Below, piece by piece: positions 7,123 to 15,696 of a stretch of DNA of 37,533 nt. The stretch comes from Alphaproteobacteria bacterium UBA2966. GTDB lineage: Bacteria; Pseudomonadota; Alphaproteobacteria; UBA2966. The stretch's first letter is position 1, and every line of letters begins with the position of its first letter. Location: NCBI GenBank assembly GCA_002348365.1, contig DEBC01000119.1:35447-72979 (forward strand). Direction: 5' to 3'. A program made the translations under genes and the position numbers. Under the pieces are notes generated by a model that saw only the letters and a program-made list of their open reading frames with translations, was not told the origin of the DNA and made no database searches.

Positions 7123-8751
7123 TTAGGAGGCGAGTTCGAAACTTGGATATCCTCCTGACTTCTCATCGGCGAGAAACTGGCGAAACCTGATCTGGCCACC
7201 GGCATAAATCAGACACTGGCTGCGATACGTTCGATCGATGTTCGAGTTGTAACCGGTGAACCAGGATTGCTCTCGGGCGAACAGAATTCTCTCCGACATT
7301 TTCTGGACGTGGTCACACCAGAATTCTTCCGGTCCCTTCTTGGGATTGAAGTACGTGATGTCGTTTTCAAAGAGATGGTCGAGGAACCCCGAGCACCATT
7401 CCACGGCTTCTTCGATACCGCGCGGAAAGTTGGTGGCCACGGAACCGCTTTGCGGACCCGCCAATGTCAGAAGGTTGGGAAATCCGCTGACCGACAGTCC
7501 GTATACGGTTTGGGGACCGTCTTCCCATTTGTCCTTTAAACGCACACCGTCTTTGCCGACCAAATCGATCTTGTCGAAGGAACCAGTCACTGCGTCGAAA
7601 CCGGTGGCATAAATGATGAGGTCGAATTCGTACTCTTTTTCGTTTGTCTTGATGCCGTTTGGCGTTATCCATTCGATCGGCGTCTCGCCGATGTCGACGA
7701 GCAGGACGTTATCCTGATTGAAGACCTCGTAGTAGTGCGTTTCCATGGGCACGCGCCGGGTCCCGAAGCCATGGTCTTTGGGGATAAGTTTGTCTGCGAC
7801 CGCAGGGTCCTTAACCCGCTGAGCGATCTTTTTCGCCACAAACTTGGAGAACTCGGCATTGGCGACTTCGTCGGTCAGCATATCTTTGAAGTTGCCCAGC
7901 CAGACGCCGAAACCGGGCGCGCTGTACAAATCCTCCCAGAAGGCTTCCCGCTCTTCCGCAGGAACATCCAATGTCTTGCGCGGATCGACATTGTGATAGA
8001 AGCCGCTCGGCGTTTCACGGCAGATATCAAAGATTTCTGTGTAACGGCCTTTGATCCTGTCCATCTCGTCGGACGCGATGGGTGAATTTTGCAAGGGGGC
8101 GCACCAGTTCGGGCGGCGCTGAAAAACCGTCAGAGTGCCGACCTGACTGGCGATCTCGGAAATCACTTGAATCCCAGTCGCGCCCGTTCCGACCACGGCA
8201 ACACGTTTTCCTGTGTAATCCACCGGCTCTTTCGGGGCGTAAAAGGTGTGGAAGTACTCGCCCTTAAAACTTTCGACGCCTTCATATCGCGGAAGGGTGG
8301 GGGTCGACAGTAACCCGATGGCGGTGAGCAAGAAACGTGTTATGAAGCTTTGGCCATCGTCCGTCGATATTCGCCAAAGGGAATTTTCTCCGTCCCAATG
8401 GGCGGACTTCAACCGGCTGTCGAAGCGCATGTATTGGCGAAGATCGAACTTGTCGACGACAAACTGCAGGTAGCGTTCGGTCTCCTCGCGGGGCGAGAAA
8501 TGTTCCGTCCAGTCCCATTCCTGAAGCAGTTCCTCGGAAAAGGAATATCCGTAAGTCTCGCTTTCGGAATCAAATCGGCAGCCGGGATAGCGGTTCCAGT
8601 ACCAGGTGCCGCCCACATCGGATGCCTGTTCGAGGACGAGGAAACGACGGCCCATTTCAGCCAGTTTATAGGCCTGGTATATCCCGCAAACACCTGCGCC
8701 GATGACGATTGCGTCGTATTCCGGTTTCAATACTGCTGCCTCGCAACCCAT
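7123..8751 (-). CDS. FAD/NAD(P)H-dependent Baeyer-Villiger-type monooxygenase
   Basis: The 542-aa flavoprotein has an FAD Rossmann motif (GAGVCG, residues 18-23), the 'GGTWYWNRYPGCRFD' segment (47-61) diagnostic of class B Baeyer-Villiger enzymes, and a second dinucleotide motif GTGATG (188-193). The Baeyer-Villiger fingerprint FxGxxxHxxxWP is present at 162-173 but has Ala172 where Trp is normal. These soluble enzymes insert oxygen next to a ketone to give esters or lactones using NADPH and O2. The start used is the ATG at 8751; a TTG codon sits immediately upstream. It is convergent with the SMP-30 gene and divergent from the acyl-CoA synthetase gene. Its size and motifs fit the cyclohexanone/phenylacetone monooxygenase group, but the substrate cannot be assigned. 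Confidence 0.9.
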   Translation of the reverse strand: MGCEAAVLKPEYDAIVIGAGVCGIYQAYKLAEMGRRFLVLEQASDVGGTWYWNRYPGCRFDSESETYGYSFSEELLQEWDWTEHFSPREETERYLQFVVDKFDLRQYMRFDSRLKSAHWDGENSLWRISTDDGQSFITRFLLTAIGLLSTPTLPRYEGVESFKGEYFHTFYAPKEPVDYTGKRVAVVGTGATGIQVISEIASQVGTLTVFQRRPNWCAPLQNSPIASDEMDRIKGRYTEIFDICRETPSGFYHNVDPRKTLDVPAEEREAFWEDLYSAPGFGVWLGNFKDMLTDEVANAEFSKFVAKKIAQRVKDPAVADKLIPKDHGFGTRRVPMETHYYEVFNQDNVLLVDIGETPIEWITPNGIKTNEKEYEFDLIIYATGFDAVTGSFDKIDLVGKDGVRLKDKWEDGPQTVYGLSVSGFPNLLTLAGPQSGSVATNFPRGIEEAVEWCSGFLDHLFENDITYFNPKKGPEEFWCDHVQKMSERILFAREQSWFTGYNSNIDRTYRSQCLIYAGGQIRFRQFLADEKSGGYPSFELAS

Positions 8752-8779
8752 CAAACCGCGATCTTTGAGACTCTACACT

Positions 8780-8807
8780 AACACCCGACAGTGTTGTCGC
8801 AAGACAA
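8780..8807. promoter_or_regulatory. overlapping dyads in the divergent promoter region
   Basis: The 200 bp between the monooxygenase and acyl-CoA synthetase genes are AT-rich and contain two adjoining perfect dyads. AACAC-N6-GTGTT spans 8780-8795 and TTGTC-N4-GACAA spans 8794-8807. They lie about 30-55 bp upstream of the monooxygenase start, where an operator or activator site would be expected. A further imperfect dyad, with AAATC / GATTT ends, spans 8830-8856. The binding protein is unknown; the IclR-type regulator at 1647 is a candidate. Confidence 0.4.
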
Positions 8808-8951
8808 AAGCTATTGACCAAAGACAAAGAAATCATTGATCAAACATGATAGATTTTTATGCTCTAAGAGCCCAACAAAAGGCAAGAATGACCGGCTGCG
8901 CTCGAACTGCCGCTCCGTGAGGGATGGCAACAGAACTAGGGAGAATTCGAA

Positions 8952-10490
8952 ATGCTTGACGTCCGTTCGGCGCTGCGAAGAGCCATGGAGTATAACCGCA
9001 ACCGGCCGGCGATCATGGCCGGGGGCGTCGAACTGACCTTTGAGGAGGCCTGGAAGCGGGGCTGTCAACTTGCCAACGCGCTCATCGATATGGGCCTGCA
9101 ACCGGGAGACAAAGTGGCAGTGCTAGAGGACAATTGCCTTGAGGCCGCCGATTTTTTTGTCGCGGCGGCTGTCGCTAATGTGGTCCGTGTACCCTTGTAT
9201 CGGCGCAATTCCTCGGTCGCGCATTCCCATATGATCAGCCATACCGATTGTCGCGCTGTGGTCGTGTCGCAGGAGTTCGCCCATGAGGTCGAGCATTTCA
9301 AGGACGAAATCGATGGACTGAAGCATGTGCTTGTCCGGCGTGACGATTATGAGAGCTGGCTTGCAGGCTATTCGGACAAGGATCCGAACCTCGATATCGA
9401 CATCGACGACCCTCACTTGATCCGCCATTCCGGTGGCACCACCGGTCGGTCAAAAGGCATGCAATTCTCACATCGTCAATGGATGCGAACCTGCCGCGAC
9501 TGGGCCTTCTTCTTTCCGATGATTCATGCCGGCGATTACGCCACTCACGCAGGCCCGATCTCCCATGGCGCCGGTTACCTGTTCATGCCGATGTGGCTCG
9601 CCGGTGGCTGTAATATCCTGCTGGACAGGTTTGAGCCGGAAGACTTTGCCAATCACCTGGAGAAATATGGCGGATTCGCCTTTGCCGTTCCGACGATGCT
9701 CAGCGATATGATCGCAACCTGCAAGGAGAAGAAGGACTTTTCCAAGCTCAGGGGGATCATGGTTTCCGGCGCGCCTATTCGCCCTGCGACGGCCCTGCAG
9801 GCGCGCGACTTCTTCGGCGACGTTCTGCATCAACTTTATGGCCAAACGGAGAGCGTGCCCGTCGCCGGAATGGGCCCTGCCGAATGGTTTCGGGATGTTC
9901 CGGGATCTGAACCGCTTCTCGCCGTTGGCAGGGTCATGCCGTATTCGGCGATCGAGATTCGCGATGACGACAACAAGCCACTGCCTCCCGGTGAGATTGG
10001 CGAGATCGCGCTGATGTGCGAGGGCCAGATCTCGGAAATCCTCAACGAACCGGAACTCACAAAGGAACGGCTGGTGGACGGCTGGGTTCTTTCCGGGGAC
10101 GTCGGCAAGATCGACGAAAACGGCTACGTCTATCTGACCGACCGGAAGGACGACATGATAATCTCTGGTGGATTCAACATCTGGCCGGCGGAACTCGAGA
10201 ACGAAATTTCCGCCATGCCGGGCGTGCGAGAAGTCGCAGTTGTCGCCGCGCCGCATGATCGTTGGGGTGAGATCCCGGTTGCTGTCGTGGTATTGAACGA
10301 AGGTGCAACCGTGACCGAAGAGGATGTCATCGAGGTTTGTCGGACGAATCTGGGCTCTTACAAAAAGCCCGGCCGGGTCGTCCTGCAGACGGATCCTCTG
10401 CCACGGACTCCTGTTGGCAAAATCCCGCGAAAAACGATTCGGGAGAAGTTCTGGGAAGACGCGGCCGATCGCCACATTAGCGGCGCCTGA
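8952..10490 (+). CDS. acyl-CoA synthetase (AMP-forming), class I adenylate-forming
   Basis: The 512-aa protein has the phosphate-binding loop 'SGGTTGRSKG' (residues 160-169), the 'YGQTE' A5 motif, 'SGDVGKIDENGY' and 'DRKDDMIISGGFNIWP' around the hinge, and a C-terminal 'PVGKIPRKTIRE' bearing the catalytic Lys. It would activate a carboxylic acid to its CoA thioester through an acyl-AMP. The length fits medium-chain or aromatic acid ligases. The ATG at 8952 follows AGGGAGAATTCGAA. It is transcribed divergently from the monooxygenase and probably shares regulation with it. In the proposed pathway it would activate the acid released after lactone or ester hydrolysis; the acid is not identifiable. 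Confidence 0.92.
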   Translation: MLDVRSALRRAMEYNRNRPAIMAGGVELTFEEAWKRGCQLANALIDMGLQPGDKVAVLEDNCLEAADFFVAAAVANVVRVPLYRRNSSVAHSHMISHTDCRAVVVSQEFAHEVEHFKDEIDGLKHVLVRRDDYESWLAGYSDKDPNLDIDIDDPHLIRHSGGTTGRSKGMQFSHRQWMRTCRDWAFFFPMIHAGDYATHAGPISHGAGYLFMPMWLAGGCNILLDRFEPEDFANHLEKYGGFAFAVPTMLSDMIATCKEKKDFSKLRGIMVSGAPIRPATALQARDFFGDVLHQLYGQTESVPVAGMGPAEWFRDVPGSEPLLAVGRVMPYSAIEIRDDDNKPLPPGEIGEIALMCEGQISEILNEPELTKERLVDGWVLSGDVGKIDENGYVYLTDRKDDMIISGGFNIWPAELENEISAMPGVREVAVVAAPHDRWGEIPVAVVVLNEGATVTEEDVIEVCRTNLGSYKKPGRVVLQTDPLPRTPVGKIPRKTIREKFWEDAADRHISGA

Positions 10491-10856
10491 CGTTTACGTC
10501 CGTAGCAAGTCTCTCGATCTTGACCTGGGAGCGAGCGCCCGATTCGACTGCGGCGTTGCGACACTAGTCTGCAATTTTGGGAGAAAATTCTCTCAAACCG
10601 ATTCGGTATAGTCGTAGCTGACCAGGCGCGCGACCAGATTGCTGCTTCGGATTGGCTGGTCAGGACTGGGATGGGCAGCCGACAGGCCGGGGCCTGATAA
10701 TCAAGTACTAGCTTTCCGGCCGAAAACATTTGTCTACGGTGGGTCAGACAGTCCCATAAAGCGGCGCACTGTCCAGACTCGCTCTGCGAAAATTCCCAGC
10801 GTGGGAATCAGTCCCTTCGACGACCGAGGCTCCATGCATCGGCCCGCGCCACAGAG
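10491..10856. other. 366-bp intergenic region between convergent genes
   Basis: No convincing gene is present; the open frames here have poor codon patterns and no ribosome sites. It contains two hairpins: a 9-bp stem with one G-U pair at 10576-10597 (TTTGGGAGA, 4-nt loop) and a perfect 7-bp stem at 10792-10808 (ATTCCCA, 3-nt loop). Their placement between convergent genes suggests transcription stops, but neither has a clear T-tract. Confidence 0.5.
10576..10597. terminator. candidate terminator hairpin after the acyl-CoA synthetase gene
   Basis: TTTGGGAGA and TCTCTCAAA form a 9-bp stem with one wobble pair around an AAAT loop, 86 nt beyond the acyl-CoA synthetase stop codon. The A-rich side faces both ways weakly and no long T-run follows, so intrinsic termination is uncertain. 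Confidence 0.35.
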
Positions 10857-11261
10857 TCAGGCGCCGAATCCCGCCCACGGTCCGCTGATTTCCACGTCGA
10901 TGTTCTCCGGGCCCTTTACGTAGCAGATGTAGCGACCACCGAACCCGCCGGGATGGGGCTCCACCGAGATTTCGGCGCCGCGTTCCCGGAGTGTCTCGGC
11001 CGTTGCGACAACGTCGTCGACTGTCAGCCCGAAGTGGTCCAGTCCCTGAACGCGACCGGGCGCAACGCAGTCCGGTATCCAGTCCAGCCGCAGTCCACGC
11101 ACGAAGATTCGAATGTTTTCCAGTTCCAGGGCGCCGCTCGCCGAACCCTTGAAGTCCGGCAGATAGCCGATTCGCTTGGCTTCGAATACGCGTTCGAAAA
11201 ACGACATCATTCCCTCAACGTCCTCACAAACCAGATGAACGTGATCGATTTTGAAACCCAT
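10857..11261 (-). CDS. VOC (glyoxalase/bleomycin resistance) family protein
   Basis: The 134-aa protein has the paired beta-alpha-beta-beta-beta units of the vicinal oxygen chelate fold. The first opens with 'FKIDHVHLVCEDVEGMMSFFERVF' split across residues 3-26, the second with 'GLDHFGLTVDDVVATAETL'. Likely metal ligands are the His near residue 7, the His of 'LDHFGL', and the Glu of the C-terminal 'NIDVEISGP'. Family reactions include isomerisation, epimerisation, extradiol cleavage and thiol transfer, so the reaction here is open. The ATG at 11261 has a good AGGAG site 9 nt upstream. It follows the alcohol dehydrogenase pseudogene by 76 bp on the same strand and may share its old promoter. 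Confidence 0.85.
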   Translation of the reverse strand: MGFKIDHVHLVCEDVEGMMSFFERVFEAKRIGYLPDFKGSASGALELENIRIFVRGLRLDWIPDCVAPGRVQGLDHFGLTVDDVVATAETLRERGAEISVEPHPGGFGGRYICYVKGPENIDVEISGPWAGFGA

Positions 11262-11337
11262 CCCTGTGCTCCTGAATGGTCGTGGCGGATATCGACGGTC
11301 TCGGCCTGGGCAGCGATGACGCCGCATGAAGCTGCAA

Positions 11338-12418
11338 TCAGAAAACGATCACGTTTCTCAGCGCCTCGGTGCGGTGGACCGAGGAAATGGCTTCATTGAT
11401 ATCGTTGAGTGCATAGCGGGTTGTGATCAGCTCATCAAGCTTCAGTTCACCGTTTACATAGAGATCGACCAGCTTGGGCACATCGGATTGCAGTTGGGTC
11501 GAACCCATCTTGCTGCCGAGAATACGGAGACCATCCTCGGCAATGTCCGAGGGCTCGAAGACAAACCCGGGCCCCGGTAGGCGGCATGCCGACGATGACC
11601 ACGGTACCGGCGCGGCGCATCAGGCCAATGCCTTGTTCGATCGCTTCGCGGCTCCCCACGGTAATGAAGACATAGTCGGCCCCGTAGCCGTCCGTGATGT
11701 CCCGGACACCCTGCCAGAGGTCTTGCTTGAGTGAGTTGATCGTCTGCGTCGCACCGAATGCCGTGGCCGCTTCCAGTTTGGCATCGGACACATCGACGGC
11801 CACGATCGGGTTGGCCCCGGACCGGAGAGCGCCTTGGACGCTGTTGAGGCCCACACCGCCGGTGTCGATGACGATGACACTGCTGCCTGCTTCGACCTTG
11901 GCGGTATTGGTCACGGCGCCAAGCCCGGTGATGACGCCGCAGGCGAGCAACGATGCACTGTCGAAACTGATATCTGCGGGAATCAGGACGACTTGGGATT
12001 GTTCGACAACGACGGCCTCGGCGAAGGCAGCCGTTCTCAGGCCTTGATGGATGGGGACGCCACCCCTGGTGCGCTACCGGCTCTCCGTATCGAGCGCGAA
12101 GGTCGCTTCACACATGTACGGTTCGTCTCGCTTACAGAAGTGGCAGCGACCACAGGATCTGAGCAGCGAGACGACGACGTGATCGCCGGGCGCAACCGTT
12201 GTAACTCCTGGGCCGACTTTTTCGACGACGCCAGCAGCCTCATGTCCATACACGGCCGGCAATGTGCCGCCCCAGGCTCCTTAAAGGTAATGGATATCGC
12301 TGTGACAGATGGCGCACGCAAAGAGAGTGACCTTGACCTCTCCCGCATGGGGAGGATCGATTTCGATCTCCTTGATGACCAGGGGTTTCCCGAACTCGTA
12401 GCAGACGGCCGCCTTCAT
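11338..12418 (-). pseudogene. zinc-dependent alcohol dehydrogenase pseudogene (two stops, one frameshift)
   Basis: Read as one gene, this encodes an MDR-superfamily zinc alcohol dehydrogenase of about 359 aa. It runs from 'MKAAVCYEFGKPLVIKE' through the catalytic-zinc 'CAICHSDIHY' and 'YGHEAAGVVEKVGPGV', a structural-zinc-like 'SCGRCHFC...C', and ends in 'ALRNVIVF'. The frame is broken by a TAA at 12281-12283, right after 'SDIHYL', and by a TAG at 12074-12076, after 'ALDTESR'. A one-base insertion in the G/C run at about 11566-11576 moves the last 75 or so residues to another frame. The first Gly of the NAD motif is Asp (11864-11866, 'VIDTGGVG'). A GGAAGG site still precedes the ATG at 12418. 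Several independent lesions point to real decay, not a single base-call error. Confidence 0.88.
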
Positions 12419-12448
12419 GATGATGCGTCCTTCCCTGGCCCTGAGTGG

Positions 12449-12799
12449 TTACTGGGCGCTGGCGCAGGCGATGCAGCGCGGCGTCGCGGGATCATTTTTC
12501 AGTCGTCCCTCTTCGATTTCATAGCCGCATACCACGCAAAAGCCGAATTCACCTTCTTCGATTCGACCAAGCGCAGCCTCGATCTGTTGTAGACGAACTT
12601 GCCGGCGCTTATCCGATGCGACCGCCATGGCTTGCATCTGCAAAGCATCCATCCGGGACAGCCTTCCCACGCTCTGTTGATCGATTGCCACGGGCTTGCG
12701 GGACTCCGCACTTGTCTTGCCAGTCTCTTTCAATAAGTCGCGTTCTTCGATCAACGCTGCGCGCATCGAGTTGATGGCCTTTTTGTTAAGAGGTGCCAT
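12449..12799 (-). CDS. DksA/TraR-type C4 zinc-finger protein
   Basis: The 116-aa protein has an N-terminal helical region (about residues 5-82) and a C-terminal zinc finger with Cys88, Cys91, Cys109 and Cys112 (C-x2-C-x17-C-x2-C, 'CVVCGYEIEEGRL...RCIACA'). Such proteins bind RNA polymerase through the secondary channel and adjust transcription, often with ppGpp. At 116 aa it is shorter than canonical DksA (about 150 aa) and nearer to TraR/YbiI-like paralogues. The coiled-coil tip acidic residues of DksA are not obvious, so DksA-like activity is unproven. The ATG at 12799 was chosen because coding similarity begins there; the ribosome site is weak. It is 30 bp upstream of the dehydrogenase pseudogene and divergent from the next gene. 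Confidence 0.8.
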   Translation of the reverse strand: MAPLNKKAINSMRAALIEERDLLKETGKTSAESRKPVAIDQQSVGRLSRMDALQMQAMAVASDKRRQVRLQQIEAALGRIEEGEFGFCVVCGYEIEEGRLKNDPATPRCIACASAQ

Positions 12800-12967
12800 G
12801 GCAGTCGTCCGGTCAGCGCTAAGGTGGAAAATGTCCGCCGCGGGAAAACCATAACAACGTAACGCTCCGTCGACCACATGGCTGACGTGGGGAATTTCAG
12901 CAGCGGACGCCGTGCACAGTATGGTTGTAGTGACTATCATGGATGTCGAAATCAGGGAGACATTGCC

Positions 12968-13846
12968 ATGAAATTCGGAATTTCGTACCCCGACGCGGAG
13001 ATCGGGACGGACAGAATTGTCATTCGCGACTTCGCGCAGGCCGTCGAGGAGATGGGCTATAGCCATATCTCGACCCACGATCATGTAATTCAGTCGCCGA
13101 CGCCGCGTGAGTCTTGGGAAATGGCAAAGTTCTACACGACGGACTTCCCGCATCACGAGCCGCTGACCGTCATGGCATTTCTGGCCGGAGTAACGGAAAC
13201 CATTGGTATTAACCCCGCCATCGTGATCCTTCCACAACGCCAGACCGTCTTGGTCGCAAAGCAGATGGCCCAGATCGACGTCCTCAGCGGCGGGCGGTCG
13301 CGGTTTGGTGCCGGTATCGGCTGGAACAGCCTCGAGTTCGAGGCACTCGGCATGGACTTCAAGAACCGCGGCAAGCGACTGGAAGAGCAGATCGAGGTGT
13401 TACGTCTTCTTTGGACACAGCAGGTCGTCACCTTTTCCGGCAAGTGGCATACCATCAATGAAGCCGGCCTCGCGCCCATGCCCATTCAGAGGCCGCCCGA
13501 GATCTGGCTGGGCGCAGTGAGTGATGTTGCCGTCCGCCGTGCCGCGCGTCTGGCGGACGGCTGGTTCATGATCTCCCGTCTCGCGCCCGATGACGAGTCG
13601 AGGCGGGTCGCCGACGTGTTCCGCGAGGCGGTTCTGGAAGCGGGGCGTGATATGGCCGATATCGGGATCGAGTCGATGGTCTACTCAAAGGTCGGCGGGC
13701 CCGATGACTGGATCGCCGATGCCCGCGCCTGGGTCGACCTCGGGGCGACACAGCTCGTCTTCCGGACGACCGAGGGCGGGTATGAAACCTTCGATCAACA
13801 TCTCGAAGCGATGCGGACATTCGCCGAAGCGATGAAGGACTTTTAG
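12968..13846 (+). CDS. luciferase-like (probable F420-dependent) oxidoreductase
   Basis: The 292-aa protein belongs to the luciferase-like monooxygenase superfamily, most like the F420-dependent group. Visible features are 'MKFGISYPDAEIG' at the start, 'THDHV' near residue 38, 'TIGINPAIVILPQRQTVLVAKQMAQIDVLSGGRSRFGAGIGWN' spread over about 77-120, and 'RPPEIWLGAVSDVAVRRAARLADGW' in the second half. These TIM-barrel enzymes transfer hydride to or from F420H2, or use FMNH2 with O2; which cofactor is used cannot be settled here. The ATG at 12968 has GGGAGA about 9 nt upstream; a more upstream start would add an unlikely 30 residues. No F420 biosynthesis gene is in the window. Confidence 0.88.
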   Translation: MKFGISYPDAEIGTDRIVIRDFAQAVEEMGYSHISTHDHVIQSPTPRESWEMAKFYTTDFPHHEPLTVMAFLAGVTETIGINPAIVILPQRQTVLVAKQMAQIDVLSGGRSRFGAGIGWNSLEFEALGMDFKNRGKRLEEQIEVLRLLWTQQVVTFSGKWHTINEAGLAPMPIQRPPEIWLGAVSDVAVRRAARLADGWFMISRLAPDDESRRVADVFREAVLEAGRDMADIGIESMVYSKVGGPDDWIADARAWVDLGATQLVFRTTEGGYETFDQHLEAMRTFAEAMKDF

Positions 13847-13960
13847 GTCGACCCGGCGAGAACCGATACCGCAAAATTTTAATGGTTCTAAGCAGTTGAG
13901 TGGGCTTCAGGGAGTCGTTACCGTGGTCCCGATCTGTGGTTTATGAGTTGGGGTTGGAGG

Positions 13961-15568
13961 ATGCAACACGTGGGCCCCCGTCGGAGCAGTCTGGGGATAG
14001 ATAGGCAAGGGGTTCAGAACCCCCGTGCGGTGTACTGGAATCTGCCCGCACCGCAACTTTATGAAGAGTCGCTCCGGCGCGGAGAAGGCGTTCTTGCGGA
14101 AGGAGGGGCGTTGGTTGTGCTCACGGGCGAGCACACCGGCCGGTCCGCCAATGACAAGTACTTTGTCAGGGAAGCTGAGAGCGAAGGCAGCATCTGGTGG
14201 AGCGGCGCGAACGTTTCCATCGAACAGGAAAACTATGCGGCGTTGAAGTCCCGCATTCTCGCTCATTTCGATGGTGGGGACGTGTTCGTGCAGGATTGCT
14301 GGGCAGGCGCATCAAGCGAATACCGTCTCGGTATTCGTGTCATCGGTGAGTCCGCCTGGCATAGTCTTTTTGCGCGCAACATGTTCATCGAGCCGACGGA
14401 CGAAGAACTGGACACGTTCGACCCTGAATTCACGGTGATTCATGCGCCGACGTTTCATGCAGACACGACACAGGACGGTACACGGTCGGGCACTTTCATC
14501 GTCGTAAGCTTTGCTGACCGCACCGTGATCATCGGAGGAACCTCCTACGCAGGCGAAGTGAAGAAAGCGATCTTCACCGTGCTCAACTATCTTCTGCCTG
14601 CACGCGATGTGCTTCCCATGCATTGCTCCGTCAACGTTGGGCCGGCAGGAGACGCTGCGATCTTCTTCGGCTTGTCGGGCACGGGAAAGACGACCTTGTC
14701 TGCTGATCCGAACCGGCAGCTCGTTGGTGACGACGAGCACGGTTGGAGCGATGCCGGCCTGTTCAATTTTGAGGGTGGTTGCTACGCCAAGGTCATACGA
14801 CTCAGTGCGGAAGCAGAGCCTGAGATCTATGCGACGACCGGAAGATTCGGAACGATTCTGGAGAACGTTGTCTACGACGAGGAAGCACGTCGTCTGGATC
14901 TCGATGATCCCCGACATACCGAAAATACCCGGGCGTCCTATCCAATCGATTTCATCCCGAACATCGTTGACAGCGGGGTCGCGGGTCACCCGGCCAACAT
15001 CGTTATGCTGACAGCGGATGCCTTCGGGGTTCTGCCTCCGATTTCGAGGCTAACCCCCGAACAGGCGATGTATCACTTCATCTCTGGCTATACCGCGAAA
15101 GTCGCAGGAACCGAAAAGGGCCTGGGAAATGAACCACAGGCTACCTTCTCAACCTGTTTCGGTGCGCCATTCATGCCGCGACACCCCTCCACCTACGCCC
15201 GCCTCCTGGGAGAGCGGATTCTGAATTTCGGATCGAGGTGCTGGCTGGTCAACACAGGGTGGTCGGGTGGTGCGTTTGGAATCGGCGAACGAATGCCGAT
15301 TCAGCACACGCGCGCGCTGCTCAATGCTGCTCTCGACGGTACTCTGGATTCAGCGAACTATGCGCCCGATCCGTTTTTCGGTCTCGAAGTTCCGCAGTTC
15401 TGCCCGGGCGTGCCGGGAGAGATCCTCAATCCCAGGAACACCTGGGCTGACCATGATGCCTATGATGTGGCCGCCGCGGATTTATTGGCGCGGTTTAGCC
15501 GCAACTTCGAGCAGTTCCAGGAGTATGTCGACGACGACGTGCGAGCCATCGCATTGAAGGCTGCCTAG
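13961..15568 (+). CDS. pckA: phosphoenolpyruvate carboxykinase (ATP)
   Basis: The 535-aa enzyme catalyses oxaloacetate + ATP to PEP + CO2 + ADP, the entry step to gluconeogenesis, in the cytoplasm. The kinase-1a loop GLSGTGKTT is at residues 237-245 and the metal-binding 'DDEHGW' at 257-262. 'LTGEHTGRSANDKY' (about 54-67) and 'HCSVNVG' are also diagnostic, and the length matches the ATP-type family. Three starts are possible: ATG 13943, ATG 13961, or GTG 13970, which has GGAGG at ideal spacing. I chose 13961 because the distance to the conserved 'G-ID' and 'AVYWNL' segments fits homologues. It is followed 128 bp later by thiI; no terminator was seen between them. Confidence 0.95.
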   Translation: MQHVGPRRSSLGIDRQGVQNPRAVYWNLPAPQLYEESLRRGEGVLAEGGALVVLTGEHTGRSANDKYFVREAESEGSIWWSGANVSIEQENYAALKSRILAHFDGGDVFVQDCWAGASSEYRLGIRVIGESAWHSLFARNMFIEPTDEELDTFDPEFTVIHAPTFHADTTQDGTRSGTFIVVSFADRTVIIGGTSYAGEVKKAIFTVLNYLLPARDVLPMHCSVNVGPAGDAAIFFGLSGTGKTTLSADPNRQLVGDDEHGWSDAGLFNFEGGCYAKVIRLSAEAEPEIYATTGRFGTILENVVYDEEARRLDLDDPRHTENTRASYPIDFIPNIVDSGVAGHPANIVMLTADAFGVLPPISRLTPEQAMYHFISGYTAKVAGTEKGLGNEPQATFSTCFGAPFMPRHPSTYARLLGERILNFGSRCWLVNTGWSGGAFGIGERMPIQHTRALLNAALDGTLDSANYAPDPFFGLEVPQFCPGVPGEILNPRNTWADHDAYDVAAADLLARFSRNFEQFQEYVDDDVRAIALKAA

Positions 15569-15696
15569 CGACTTCATCTGCATGTGATATTCGCGACGCT
15601 GGTTCCTGACTGGTTCGCCGCCGCTAATCTCTGTGGTTTGGGCGCGATCCACGCTATAAACACGCCGATCCAGACGAACAATGCGACCTGACTGTC

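Noticed and set aside
9468..10475. Long minus-strand open frame opposite the acyl-CoA synthetase gene
   Set aside because: It mirrors the codon bias of a well-supported gene and shows no protein motifs.
11834..12592. Plus-strand open frame of about 250 codons across the alcohol dehydrogenase pseudogene
   Set aside because: The opposite strand carries unmistakable zinc dehydrogenase sequence and a zinc-finger gene; this frame has no recognisable domain.
13859..13889. Inverted repeat AGAACC / GGTTCT after the luciferase-like gene
   Set aside because: Six-base arms with an 18-nt AT-rich loop and no T-tract are too weak to call a terminator.
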